From contig OY760517.1 in the NCBI GenBank assembly GCA_963663615.1, forward strand, positions 3,286,001 through 3,350,000: 64,000 bases of DNA, written 5' to 3'. The position numbers and the translations under genes are program-made. Source of the stretch: G963663615 sp963663615. Lineage in GTDB: Bacteria; Bacteroidota; Ignavibacteria; Ignavibacteriales; Melioribacteraceae. Each line of letters starts with the position of its first letter. The stretch's first letter is position 1. Below, piece after piece: positions 18,114 to 26,700 of this stretch. The notes under the pieces are model-generated. The model ran no database searches and was not told the origin of the DNA. It saw only the letters and a program-made list of their open reading frames with translations.

Positions 18114-18526
18114 GAGTTCTTCTGCTCTTTTTTGCAATGTGTACTCTGCTTTTTGCCCAAACTGAAGATCACAGGTGGGAAAAGACAAGCCCTTATTACA
18201 AATTTGTAAAAGGTGAACGGCACGTACACAAAAGCAATTCCGGGGTTATGGGATTTTTATTCCTGGTTTATCAGCATGGATTTTCAGACCATGATGGTGA
18301 TAATTGTCCGTTTCATCCCTCATGTTCAGCTTTTTTTGTCGAATCGGTGCAGCGAACAAATTTACTTAAAGGTATGCTAATGTTTAGCGACCGCTTTACA
18401 AGGGATAGCAATTTATTCAAATCAGCAGCTCAATATGGCTACGATAATACCGGGAAACTTTACGACCCTGTTGAGAACTATATGCTCTTCAATAAAAAAA
18501 TAAAGGTTCACATTGAAGAGAATTAG
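18110..18526 (+). CDS. Exported YidD-like protein
   Basis: A 138-residue protein with a signal peptide (MRVLLLFFAMCTLLFAQ). The core FLVYQHGFSDHDGDNCPFHPSCSAFFVESV followed by LKGMLM and YDPVENY lines up with YidD (membrane protein insertion efficiency factor): Q-x-x-x-S, N-C-x-F-x-P-T-C-S, and the later D-P-V. The two cysteines are Cys66 and Cys72. Ordinary YidD is about 70-90 residues, has no signal peptide and sits next to rnpA-yidC; this one is longer, looks secreted, and lies in an operon with two TPR proteins. It starts at a GTG overlapping the preceding stop and overlaps the next gene by 14 bp. A role in protein insertion is therefore uncertain. Confidence 0.75.
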   Translation: MRVLLLFFAMCTLLFAQTEDHRWEKTSPYYKFVKGERHVHKSNSGVMGFLFLVYQHGFSDHDGDNCPFHPSCSAFFVESVQRTNLLKGMLMFSDRFTRDSNLFKSAAQYGYDNTGKLYDPVENYMLFNKKIKVHIEEN

Positions 18527-19343
18527 TTTAATAATTGTACTTGTTGCTTTAGTAAACTGCTACTCACAAACAGGTAGTTTTTTTTCGGCTGAAAACAAAC
18601 TCCGTTTTGCAAATTCGCTTTATAATGAGGGTGATTATATTAGAGCTATTGAAGAATTCAGAGAAGTTTATAAAACAATTCCAGATGATACGCTTTTGTT
18701 TAAAACAGCAAGGGCATATTCCTCACTAAACAGGTATTCAGAAGCCGAAGATATATATAGAAGTTTACTTGGTAATAACCGTCTCAATACAATATCTACA
18801 ATAAATATTTTTGCAGATAAATTAAGAGAAAGAGATATAGCCTCATTTGAACGATTGCTAAATGACAGGCTCGTTTATCCTGACACAGGCTATTTGCAGG
18901 TTAATAAAATGAAACATATCCTTGAATATGAAGCGTTGTTGCCTGATACTTCCATATATATTGATTTTACCGATAGCCAGTTACCAGCTCTACGCAACCT
19001 GTATAGCCTCAGGCAAAATGCTGTAACAAAAAGTCCCGCAACAGCAGCAATACTTTCGGCAGTTTTACCGGGCAGTGGTAAAATATATACTGGCGATTAT
19101 AGTGATGGTATAACTGCTTTCCTCGCAAACGTATTACTGGCTTACTTAGCTTACGATAATATAAAAAATGAAAGGGTTTACAGGGCTGTAATATTTTCAG
19201 GACTTTCAGCCTGGTTTTATGCCGGTAATATTTATGGGAGTTATGCTTCTGCACAGATATTTAATGCCAGGCAACAGCAAACAATAAGCGTAAATGTATA
19301 TTCGCTCCTTAAAAAACTAAACTATTTTTTGCCGGAACTGTAG
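18513..19343 (+). CDS. TPR protein with C-terminal LPGSG membrane domain
   Basis: A 276-residue protein. Signal peptide, then tetratricopeptide-like helices (KLRFANSLYNEGDYIRAIEEFREVY, SSLNRYSEAEDIYRSLL), then a C-terminal membrane region starting at about residue 170 with AILSAVLPGSGKIYTGDYSDGI and two hydrophobic helices. The LPGSG-x-x-Y-x-G-x-x-x-x-G motif is the same type as in DUF5683/TM2-like small membrane domains. It starts at a TTG inside the end of the YidD-like gene. The next gene is a divergent paralogue. Function unknown; probably an envelope complex with the YidD-like protein. Confidence 0.7.
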   Translation: MKRISLIIVLVALVNCYSQTGSFFSAENKLRFANSLYNEGDYIRAIEEFREVYKTIPDDTLLFKTARAYSSLNRYSEAEDIYRSLLGNNRLNTISTINIFADKLRERDIASFERLLNDRLVYPDTGYLQVNKMKHILEYEALLPDTSIYIDFTDSQLPALRNLYSLRQNAVTKSPATAAILSAVLPGSGKIYTGDYSDGITAFLANVLLAYLAYDNIKNERVYRAVIFSGLSAWFYAGNIYGSYASAQIFNARQQQTISVNVYSLLKKLNYFLPEL

Positions 19344-19344
19344 T

Positions 19345-20172
19345 ATGAAGAATTTAATAATAGTATTTATCCTTCTTGCAAGTTCGGTTTCTGCACAAAC
19401 CGAACTCGAAAAACAGTTTGGTTATGCTAACAGGTTATTCGATAATGAACAATATTTTGATGCGGTTACTGAATACAAGCGACTAATATTCTTTGATACC
19501 AATAACGAATACAGCAAAACTGCCCATTACAAAATTGGAATTGCATATAAATATGGTGGCTTTTTCGAAAATGCTACATGGCATATTGGAAGAGCCTTAT
19601 CTTTTACCAAAGATAACGATACCCGATTCAGGTATTCCACAGATTTAATACGGGTTAACTTGTTAAACAGTAATTTTCAGAATGCTAACCGAATTATAGC
19701 TTCAATGTTAACCGACTCTCGTTATGTTAACCATTATGAAGAACTAATCTATTGGCGAGGGTGGTCGGAAATGCTTAATAATAAGTGGGAACTTGCTGCT
19801 TCTACCTTCGGCGAAATTGAGTTGGGTAAAGAGCTAAAAAAAATATGCAATGAGGTTTTGAATTCAGAATATAATGTTACTTTTGCAAAAGTTATTTCTT
19901 ATATTATACCCGGTTCAGGACAATTTTACAGCGGGGAGTATTTCTCCGGAATCCTTTCGCTTGGATGGTGCGTGTTGTGGGGGTACGACTCCTTTACCGC
20001 CTTTGCAAACGACAGGGTTTTTGATGGAATTATGGTTGCAAATTTTCTATGGTTACGCTTCTACAGAGGCAATGTTCAAAACGCAGAAAATATTGCAATC
20101 GAAAAGAACCGACAATTATACATAAAAACTGTTAATTATTTATTTACAAAATTTGAAGGAATGAAACCTTGA
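19345..20172 (+). CDS. TPR protein with C-terminal IPGSG membrane domain (paralogue of the preceding gene)
   Basis: A 275-residue protein, one base after the previous stop. Signal peptide (ending VSAQ), TPR-like helices (ANRLFDNEQYFDAVTEYKRL, YKIGIAYKYGGFFENATWHI), and from about residue 190 the membrane motif VISYIIPGSGQFYSGEYFSGI, parallel to LPGSGKIYTGDYSDGI in its neighbour. The domain order and operon position show that the pair arose by an old duplication. The stop overlaps the TTG start of the ACT protein by 4 bp. Confidence 0.7.
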   Translation: MKNLIIVFILLASSVSAQTELEKQFGYANRLFDNEQYFDAVTEYKRLIFFDTNNEYSKTAHYKIGIAYKYGGFFENATWHIGRALSFTKDNDTRFRYSTDLIRVNLLNSNFQNANRIIASMLTDSRYVNHYEELIYWRGWSEMLNNKWELAASTFGEIELGKELKKICNEVLNSEYNVTFAKVISYIIPGSGQFYSGEYFSGILSLGWCVLWGYDSFTAFANDRVFDGIMVANFLWLRFYRGNVQNAENIAIEKNRQLYIKTVNYLFTKFEGMKP

Positions 20173-20591
20173 GATTTACTGAAGAAGAACTCAGAAAAAT
20201 GACAATGGTGGCAATTGAAGAATTAGGTGAAAAAGCTTCACCCGAACTTGTAAAAAAAATTCTGTCGAAAACTATTTCATCAATGGATCCCAAAAAGAGT
20301 ACCGGAAAAGTTTCCGATAGCGGCAGGGTTATCCTTACAGCTTTTGGTATGAACAAGCCAGGCATTATTGCCGCCATATCTGCCGAAATTGGTAAGTGTA
20401 ATTGTGATATCCATGATATGAGTCAGAAGTTAATGGATAACTTCTTTACTTTAATTATGATACTTGATATTACCACGTCACGTCATGATTTTAAACATAT
20501 TCAGGATAGAATGAATAGTGTTGCCGAAGAGCTGAACCTTAAAATTTATATTCAGCATGAAGATATTTTTAAATCGATGCACAGAATTTAA
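20169..20591 (+). CDS. ACT domain protein (UPF0237-like) with N-terminal extension
   Basis: A 140-residue protein. The ACT domain (about 50-135) starts GRVILTAFGMNKPGIIAAIS and continues CDIHDMSQKLMDNFFTLIMILDI, the usual form of the UPF0237 family of amino-acid-sensing proteins. About 48 residues before it (EELRKMTMVAIEELGEKASPEL...) are not part of the usual 90-residue family member. The start is a TTG overlapping the preceding gene. It precedes the UPF0210 gene by 11 bp; these two families are neighbours in many bacteria (for example SP_0238-SP_0239 of pneumococcus), so they likely function together. Confidence 0.85.
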   Translation: MRFTEEELRKMTMVAIEELGEKASPELVKKILSKTISSMDPKKSTGKVSDSGRVILTAFGMNKPGIIAAISAEIGKCNCDIHDMSQKLMDNFFTLIMILDITTSRHDFKHIQDRMNSVAEELNLKIYIQHEDIFKSMHRI

Positions 20592-20602
20592 GCGGATAAC
20601 CT

Positions 20603-21964
20603 ATGAATTATAATTTTGAAGAAATTCTAGAAACGATAAAAATGACGGAAATCGAACATTTCGATATCCGTACTGTTACCCTGGGTATCAGTTTGCGCGA
20701 CTGCTTTCACCCCGATGTTAAAATCGCGGGTCAGAAAGCTTATGATAAAATAATGAAATATGGTAAAAACCATGTTAAATATGCACAGGACGTTGAACGC
20801 AATTATGGTATTTCCATTGCCAACAAGCGTGTTTCAATTACTCCAGCTTCAATAGCTTTTGATGGCTTTAAAATGGAAGAGTTCCTTTACATTGCTGAAA
20901 TGCTCGACAAGGCAGCACAGGAAATTGGTGTTGATTACCTTGCCGGTTATTCGGCACTTGTTCAAAAAGGATTTACCAATAGCGAAGTTGAATTAATTAA
21001 ATCGATACCTTTTGCACTAACCAATACACAACGTGTTTGCTCAAGCGTAAACATCGGATCAACAAAAGCAGGTATTAATATAGATGCTATTAATATGATG
21101 GCTGATGTTATTAAGGAAACTGCCGAACGTACCGGTGACCGTGATTCAGTTGGCTGTGCCAAACTGGTTGTCTTTTGTAACGTACCGGAAGATAATCCGT
21201 TTGTTGCAGGTGCCTTTCATGGTGTAACCGAACCGGAAGTTGTACTTAATGTTGGTATTAGTGGTCCTGGTGTTGTACTCGATGCAATTAGGGAAGCTGG
21301 TCCGGTTGATATGAACAGCCTTTCGGAAGTAATCAAAAAAACCATATTTAAGATTACGCGTGCCGGTGAGTTAATTGGTCGCGAAGTAGCTTTCCGTCAT
21401 GGCATTCCATTTGGTATAGTTGATATTTCACTTGCCCCTACACCTGCCCCCGGCGATAGCATTGCCGATATTCTTAAAGCAATGGGTGTTGAGGATGTTG
21501 GTGCACCAGGTACAACTGCGGCTCTTGCAATGCTAAACGATTCGGTTAAAAAAGCCGGATTAATGGCTAGTACATCTGTTGGAGGTATGAGTGGTGCTTT
21601 TATTCCGGTTAGTGAAGATCAGGGTATGATTGAAGCTGTTGAAAAAGGTAATCTTTCTATTGAAAAGCTTGAAGCTATGACTGCTGTTTGTTCGGTAGGA
21701 CTGGATATGATCGCTGTTCCTGGTGATACTCCTGCCTCAACAATTGCAGGTATTATTTCCGATGAAGCTGCTATTGGCATGATTAACAACAAAACTACTG
21801 CTGTACGTATTATTCCGGCACATGGTAAAGGTGTTGGTGAATATGTTGATTACGGTGGTTTACTTGGCAAGGCACCTATTATGCCGGTTAGCAATTTAAG
21901 TAGTCAGGGATTTGTTGGACGTGGTGGTAAAATACCGGCACCAACAAGGAGTTTAACTAATTAA
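20603..21964 (+). CDS. UPF0210 / DUF711 family protein (PFL-like fold)
   Basis: A 453-residue protein. Typical segments: NFEEILETIKMTEIEHFDIRTVTLGISLRDC at the start, NVGISGPGVVLDAIREA, EVAFRHGIPFGIVDISLAPTPAPGDSIADIL, and VGLDMIAVPGDTPASTIAGIISDE. Length is normal (about 450). The structure of the pneumococcal member has a pyruvate formate-lyase-like barrel, but no activity is established. Pairs with the ACT protein upstream, which may bind its ligand or regulate it. Confidence 0.93.
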   Translation: MNYNFEEILETIKMTEIEHFDIRTVTLGISLRDCFHPDVKIAGQKAYDKIMKYGKNHVKYAQDVERNYGISIANKRVSITPASIAFDGFKMEEFLYIAEMLDKAAQEIGVDYLAGYSALVQKGFTNSEVELIKSIPFALTNTQRVCSSVNIGSTKAGINIDAINMMADVIKETAERTGDRDSVGCAKLVVFCNVPEDNPFVAGAFHGVTEPEVVLNVGISGPGVVLDAIREAGPVDMNSLSEVIKKTIFKITRAGELIGREVAFRHGIPFGIVDISLAPTPAPGDSIADILKAMGVEDVGAPGTTAALAMLNDSVKKAGLMASTSVGGMSGAFIPVSEDQGMIEAVEKGNLSIEKLEAMTAVCSVGLDMIAVPGDTPASTIAGIISDEAAIGMINNKTTAVRIIPAHGKGVGEYVDYGGLLGKAPIMPVSNLSSQGFVGRGGKIPAPTRSLTN

Positions 21965-22037
21965 ACTATATACTGGCATTAGTTGTTAAGTGTTCTTATA
22001 ATTATTTGCAATTTTTAAGCATCAGGAATGTAGTCTA

Positions 22038-22397
22038 TTGAATATTAGCGAAGGTGTATCACTATTTAACGATAAGAAGTATTTTGAGTGTCACGACTAT
22101 TTCGAGGATTTGTGGATGCAATGCAGTAACCGCGACCGACTGTTTTATCAGGGTATGGTTCAGGCTGCTGTAGGATGTTACCACTATAACCAGAATCATT
22201 ATAATAGTGCCATAAATCAGTTTAGAAAAAGTATCGATAAATTAAAACTGTATCCTGATGTGTTTCTTGGTGTTGGGCTTGCCAATTTGATTAGCGAGCT
22301 TTCCATAATGAAATATGAGCTGGAGATAATTGCAAATGGTAAGAGCAGAGAAATTAAAAAAATTGATTGTCCTAAAATTGAATACAGTAATTTTTAA
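22038..22397 (+). CDS. DUF309 family protein
   Basis: A 119-residue helical protein. The pattern FNDKKYFECHDYFEDLWMQ followed by YQGMVQAAVGCYHYNQNHYNSAINQF matches DUF309, where F-E-x-H-E-x-x-E-x-x-W and L-Q-G-L-I-Q-x-A-x-A are the family marks. Function unknown. It starts at a TTG and lies 15 bp before the ferredoxin gene, so the two may be co-transcribed. Confidence 0.8.
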   Translation: MNISEGVSLFNDKKYFECHDYFEDLWMQCSNRDRLFYQGMVQAAVGCYHYNQNHYNSAINQFRKSIDKLKLYPDVFLGVGLANLISELSIMKYELEIIANGKSREIKKIDCPKIEYSNF

Positions 22398-22412
22398 GAG
22401 AGGAGTTTAGCA

Positions 22413-22745
22413 ATGGCTATAATGATAACAGACGAGTGTATCAATTGTGGTGCTTGTGAACCCGAATGTCCGAATACCGCTATTTATGAAGGTGGACAGG
22501 AATGGGCTTTAGGCGACAAAACTTTTGGTGAAGATGATTCATCTCCAAAAGGAGAATCCGGTTTCTACTCGGAAGAGTTTTTCTATATTGTACCCGATAA
22601 ATGTACAGAGTGTAAAGGTTTCCATGATGAACCGCAGTGTGCTGCTGTTTGTCCGGTTGACTGTTGCATACCTGACCCTGACAGGGAAGAATCCGAAGAA
22701 GAGCTTCTTGCCAAAAAAGATGAGCTTGATGCGTTAGGCAGATAG
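22413..22745 (+). CDS. 2[4Fe-4S] ferredoxin, YfhL-like
   Basis: A 110-residue electron carrier. First cluster motif CINCGACEPECP; second CTECKGFHDEPQCAAVCPVDCC, with the widened spacing (about eight residues) between the second and third cysteine found in the YfhL/Alvin subfamily and an acidic tail after it. A strong ribosome binding site (GAGAGGAG) stands upstream. The partner enzyme is not in the window. Confidence 0.93.
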   Translation: MAIMITDECINCGACEPECPNTAIYEGGQEWALGDKTFGEDDSSPKGESGFYSEEFFYIVPDKCTECKGFHDEPQCAAVCPVDCCIPDPDREESEEELLAKKDELDALGR

Positions 22746-22771
22746 TTTATTTTTATACATATTCAATTTTT

Positions 22772-22812
22772 GAAAACCCCCAAATCGTTTTGTTTTGGGG
22801 TTTTCTGTTTTT
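22772..22812 (+). terminator. Intrinsic terminator after the ferredoxin gene
   Basis: Stem GAAAACCCC (22772-22780) with GGGGTTTTC (22797-22805), followed by TGTTTTT. It closes the rightward run of genes that began at 17826 or 22038. Confidence 0.88.
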
Positions 22813-22899
22813 GGGGTAGTATTACATGATCGGTATTGTTTTTTTAATCATTATAAGTTTTGGTTAATACGAATCATTCCATAACATATTTGTGCACCT

Positions 22900-23010
22900 A
22901 TTCCGTTAAGGAGTGGTTCTAAACAGCAGGGTAAAATTATTAGAGTCCCGGAGGGACGACATATCTGTAGAAACCTGACTCGCAATAGAATATAAGCACC
23001 GGCGGGGCGA
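22900..23010. repeat. Interspersed GTCCCGGAGGGAC-type repeat, copy 1 (reverse orientation)
   Basis: Two adjacent related units: one around 22946-22972 (CCCGGAGGGACGACATATCTGTAGAAA, given here only by its position and its CGGAGGGACGACATAT core) and one around 22997-23022 (CACCGGCGGGGCGACATATTGG). The same type of unit returns at 23421-23510 in the opposite orientation. This form (CCC-GGAGGG-ACGACATAT-GTAGAAA) is, from memory, common in intergenic DNA of Bacteroidota. No gene is supported here. Confidence 0.55.
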
Positions 23011-23085
23011 CATATTGGTTTACCTGCCATGAATTGTTGGTAGAAGATTGCCGACATACAAAACCCAGATAGCGTGTTTTGAAAT

Positions 23086-23218
23086 GACATCAAGTATTTT
23101 GCATTTAGAATATCTAGATGAATTTGTGTTAAACGGAATATGATGTTTGAGCAACGAAGTTGTGTGTTTCATATTCCGTAACTAATTCATATGGATTTTT
23201 AGCTAAATACTTGATGTC
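23086..23218. repeat. Nested foldback element (four concentric stems)
   Basis: Arms that pair in register: GACATCAAGTATTT 23086-23099 with AAATACTTGATGTC 23205-23218 (14 bp perfect); ATGAATT 23118-23124 with AATTCAT 23184-23190; ACGGAATATGA 23133-23143 with TCATATTCCGT 23169-23179 (11 bp perfect); CAAC 23152-23155 with GTTG 23159-23162. All four are concentric and would form one long hairpin of about 133 nt. It could be a structured RNA, a miniature element or a degraded gene end. No transposase is near. Confidence 0.65.
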
Positions 23219-23420
23219 TTGATTTTCTTTGCAACTTTCTTGTATCAAGTTTACCCGCCATGGAGGGCAGAAGAAAGTTGGGCTACTTATTAATACTAAT
23301 AAATATTCGTTTAGATGTTTATATTCCAGCGTATAATTTTTCGGCAAAAGAAGCCGCATCAAATGGTTGGAATTAAAGTGGGACAGGAAACTTTCGAAAT
23401 TTCGCAGGTTTGAATAATGA

Positions 23421-23510
23421 TTATGCCGCTCCCCCGGAGCTTTTTGTTTGTTTTGTTTTATTATTTTCTATAAACATTTCGTCCCTCGCGGAACTTTAAT
23501 TAGGGTATGG
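23421..23510. repeat. Interspersed GTCCC-type repeat, copy 2 (forward orientation)
   Basis: GCCGCTCCCCCGGAGC followed by TTTTTGTTTG, then TATAAACATTTCGTCCCTCGCGGAACTTTAATTAGG. It is the inverted counterpart of copy 1: both have a CGGAGC or GGAGGG core, a short AT-rich spacer and a GTCCC-GGGAC-like core. Together the two copies bracket the foldback at 23086. Confidence 0.5.
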
Positions 23511-23564
23511 AGATGCGAAATACACTACACAAGAGTAATCCGATAACGCGATATGTAAATGTTG

Positions 23565-23776
23565 ACAGGAGGCTGCCAACCTACGAAAACTGCCAACCCA
23601 ATAACAAGATAGTTTTAAGACACACAACCTACGAAGTTCGGAAAACTTCGGAGGTTGAGTAGTTATACCCTTTAAAATAAGTAAGGGCGATCCATTTAGA
23701 ATCGCCCCTACGTTAAAATATATATTTCTCTTTATAAGTCCCTCCCATTATTGGGGAGGAATTTATGAAGAAGGTT
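23565..23776. repeat. Composite hairpin repeat, copy R2, downstream of the C25 peptidase
   Basis: Homologous along its whole length to copy R3 (55789-56001) in reverse orientation: AGGCTGCCAACCTACG module, the ACAAGATAGTTTTAAGACACACAACCT stretch at about 23600-23630, the AACTTCGGAGGTTGAGTAGTT foldback, hairpin GGGCGA/TCGCCC 23685-23707, linker with ATATATATTTCTCTTTAT, hairpin CCTCCC/GGGAGG 23741-23759. It ends at the stop codon of the C25 gene and may terminate it. Confidence 0.75.
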
Positions 23777-26700
23777 TTATTTCATTAACATCATTTTCTT
23801 TGTATCTACAAAGTTACTGCCATCTACACCCTGTGCAGATATCTGATAGATATACATTCCACTTGCCAGTTCAGATGCATTAAAGTTAACGGTCTGAACA
23901 CCTGCGGTAAAGTTGTTACTTACTATTTCATTTACTCTCTGACCCAATGCATTGTACAATGTTACTGTTACTTTTGCTTCTACTGGTAGAGCGAATTTAA
24001 TAGTAGTACTTGGGTTGAATGGGTTTGGATAGTTCTGCTGTAAGCTGTATTCGCTTGGTACGAATTCTACTTCTACTACATCACTATATGCATAGGTTCC
24101 GTCAAAGTCAACCTGACGTAATCTATAGTAGTAGGTACCGCCTACTGCGTTTCTATCTGTAAAGATGTAGCTCTGAGCTTCTGTTGTGGTTCCCATACCA
24201 TCTACAAACGCTATTTTGCTGAAGTTTTCTCCATCTTCTGATCTTTCTACTTCAAAACCTTTGTTGTTGGTTTCTGTAGCTGTTGACCATTCAAGGTTTA
24301 TTGATTCGCCTGCTACGTTTGCTGCAAAGCCGGTTAGCTCTACCGGGATTGGGGCGGTATATGCTATATTCAGGTTTAGTGCACTTAGGTTAGCATTATC
24401 TACTACTACCTGTGTGGTGCCTTCTTCTACTACCTGGCTAAATACTGCTCCACCAAAACCATCTACTATTGTCATTTCTACGGTTCCTGGTACTTCTGGT
24501 ATCACGATATCCAATGTTAGGGCATCAGCTCCTGATGAATATTGCCAGCTTAGGTCATATTCTACTGTACCACTGTAACCTGCGTCACCTGTACGGTAAT
24601 CCATTGGTGAAGATGTTGTGCCATCTGGTAACATTAGTCTTGCATCAAATACACCTGTTGGTGGCATTGGTGGTAGTTCGGTTTCGCCAAGATCGCTATC
24701 TATGCCTTCTGTGGCGTTTGGATCAAGACCTAGACCTAATGCATAAGAACCTGTTCCGTTATCACTTACCATCATGGAAATGGTGTATAGTGCGTCCATC
24801 TCTTCTGTTGGCTCAGTTTTACCTTTTTTAGCTGCAACATTTAGTACAAGGTCGCCTGCTTCGCTTGCTTTTACCCAGTAACCATAACCCGGAGTTAGTT
24901 CGTCAGCTACTACATACCCATCCTGGAACATGTAGAATACTGAGTTTACAATACCTGCAGGGTTTGTTGTTACATCTGATACTGCAACTGTTTCGTTAAA
25001 GCCTGCTACAAGGTTCCAGCCTGCGTTAAGTGCTACATCAAAGCTTTCTTCCTGACCATACATCTGGTGTGGTGCATCCGCGTCAAACTTCAACCAGTAA
25101 CCTTTTCCCATTTCAAATTCTGTTACTGTCTGGTAACCATTTGCAAATTCAAATGCTTCAGAAGTAGCGGCAGGGAACATGTTCGCTACTGTCATATCTG
25201 GTGTGTGTACAGGAACTGATAGTATATTCCAACCAGATGAAACATTCATTTCTGCCATGTTCATTTTGGTATATACTATTTCAAGTTCTGTTATATTTTC
25301 GTTTGTAACTTCGTAGTAGCTTGCAGTTGTCATGTCAACATTAACAATACTACCAGTTATTTTATCTCTTAGAACTACCATACCATCTGTTGGTAGATCA
25401 GCTCGGTTCCAGTTAAAGTGCATTGGATAACCATAAGTGCTGTTAGGCTGGAATTTAACTGTCCAGGTATAAGTAGCATTATCAAGACCACGATAATCAG
25501 CCAATGAAGCCATTTCGCCACCTGGTAGAATAAAACGTGCATCATAAACACCTGTTGGTGGTAATGGAGGTAGTTCATTTTCACCAAGCATCTCATCAAG
25601 ACCATCAGTACCAAGTGGATCAGTACCAAATGTTAGGTTTAGACTTGTTTTAGCTTCGTTATCAGCAAGACTAACTGTAGCTTCCCAGCCAAGGTCAGTG
25701 TTACCAAGATACATTGTAACAGGAACAGTTAGAACCGAGTTATCAGGATCATTACTTGATACAATTAGGTCCATACCATACTGACCAGCTTCAAGACCTT
25801 CAGTCATGAATTCAAGAATAAGTGCAGCAGAAGAACCATTATAAAGAGTACCACCCTGTGCACCAGTTGCTAACCAGTCTGGCTCAGCAGAAATCTGAAC
25901 AGTTTTTTGACTTGCAAGGTAAGTAGCACTACTTACAACATTAAGACCAATTGTATTTAACTGATTTTCAATACCAATGGTAGCACTTGTAACGTCACAA
26001 GTAACGTCATTATAGTGATAAAGAATTTTACCGCTTTTGAAAATAACTATCTGGAAGTCAATAGAACCGGAACCGGAATATTTTTCCCAGTCAGAGTACT
26101 GTATGGTAACTTTTGAATCTTCAACTTTATAGTAACAAGAACCTGATCCAACTTTAAGGTCATCCCAGAAAGCACAAAGCATACCATTAGGAGCATCTTC
26201 ATCAGGAAGAGTTGTGTTTGAGAAAGCAGAACCGGAAATTTGATCGAAAGTTACGAAACCATTGGTTGAAAGATAAATCTGGTTTTCAGTTTCACCGTAG
26301 AATTTAAAGTCGAAACCAAGATCGATTGGACCAAAGTAACCTTCATCTTCTGCACTATAAGTACCAGCAGCGGTCCAAGTAGAAACAGTAGTACCAGTAG
26401 AAGAAATATCGTTCCATTCAAATTCAGGACCGTTTTCTTCGTCACTGTCAATCCATTCGTAACCAAAAGCATCAGGACCGCCAAAACCTTTAATTGAACC
26501 ACCTTTAACTTCCAAAGGCTGTTTTTTATTTACATATTTTGGAGCTTCTTTTGGAAGAAGAACCAAATGAGCTTTCACATTTTCAGGGAAAGTATTGTTA
26601 TCAAGAGCCACAGTGTAGTCAAGAGTAGAGTTGTTTTCTGATACATTCTGTACATAAACGGTATCATAAACATTCTGACCAACATTAAGAGCTCTAGTTA

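Noticed and set aside
22851..23362. Two leftward ORFs (22851-23093 and 23129-23362) in the repeat-rich spacer
   Set aside because: They read through the interspersed repeats and the foldback, and their translations reflect repeat sequence (Cys-Arg-Pro-Ser-Gly-type), not a protein family.
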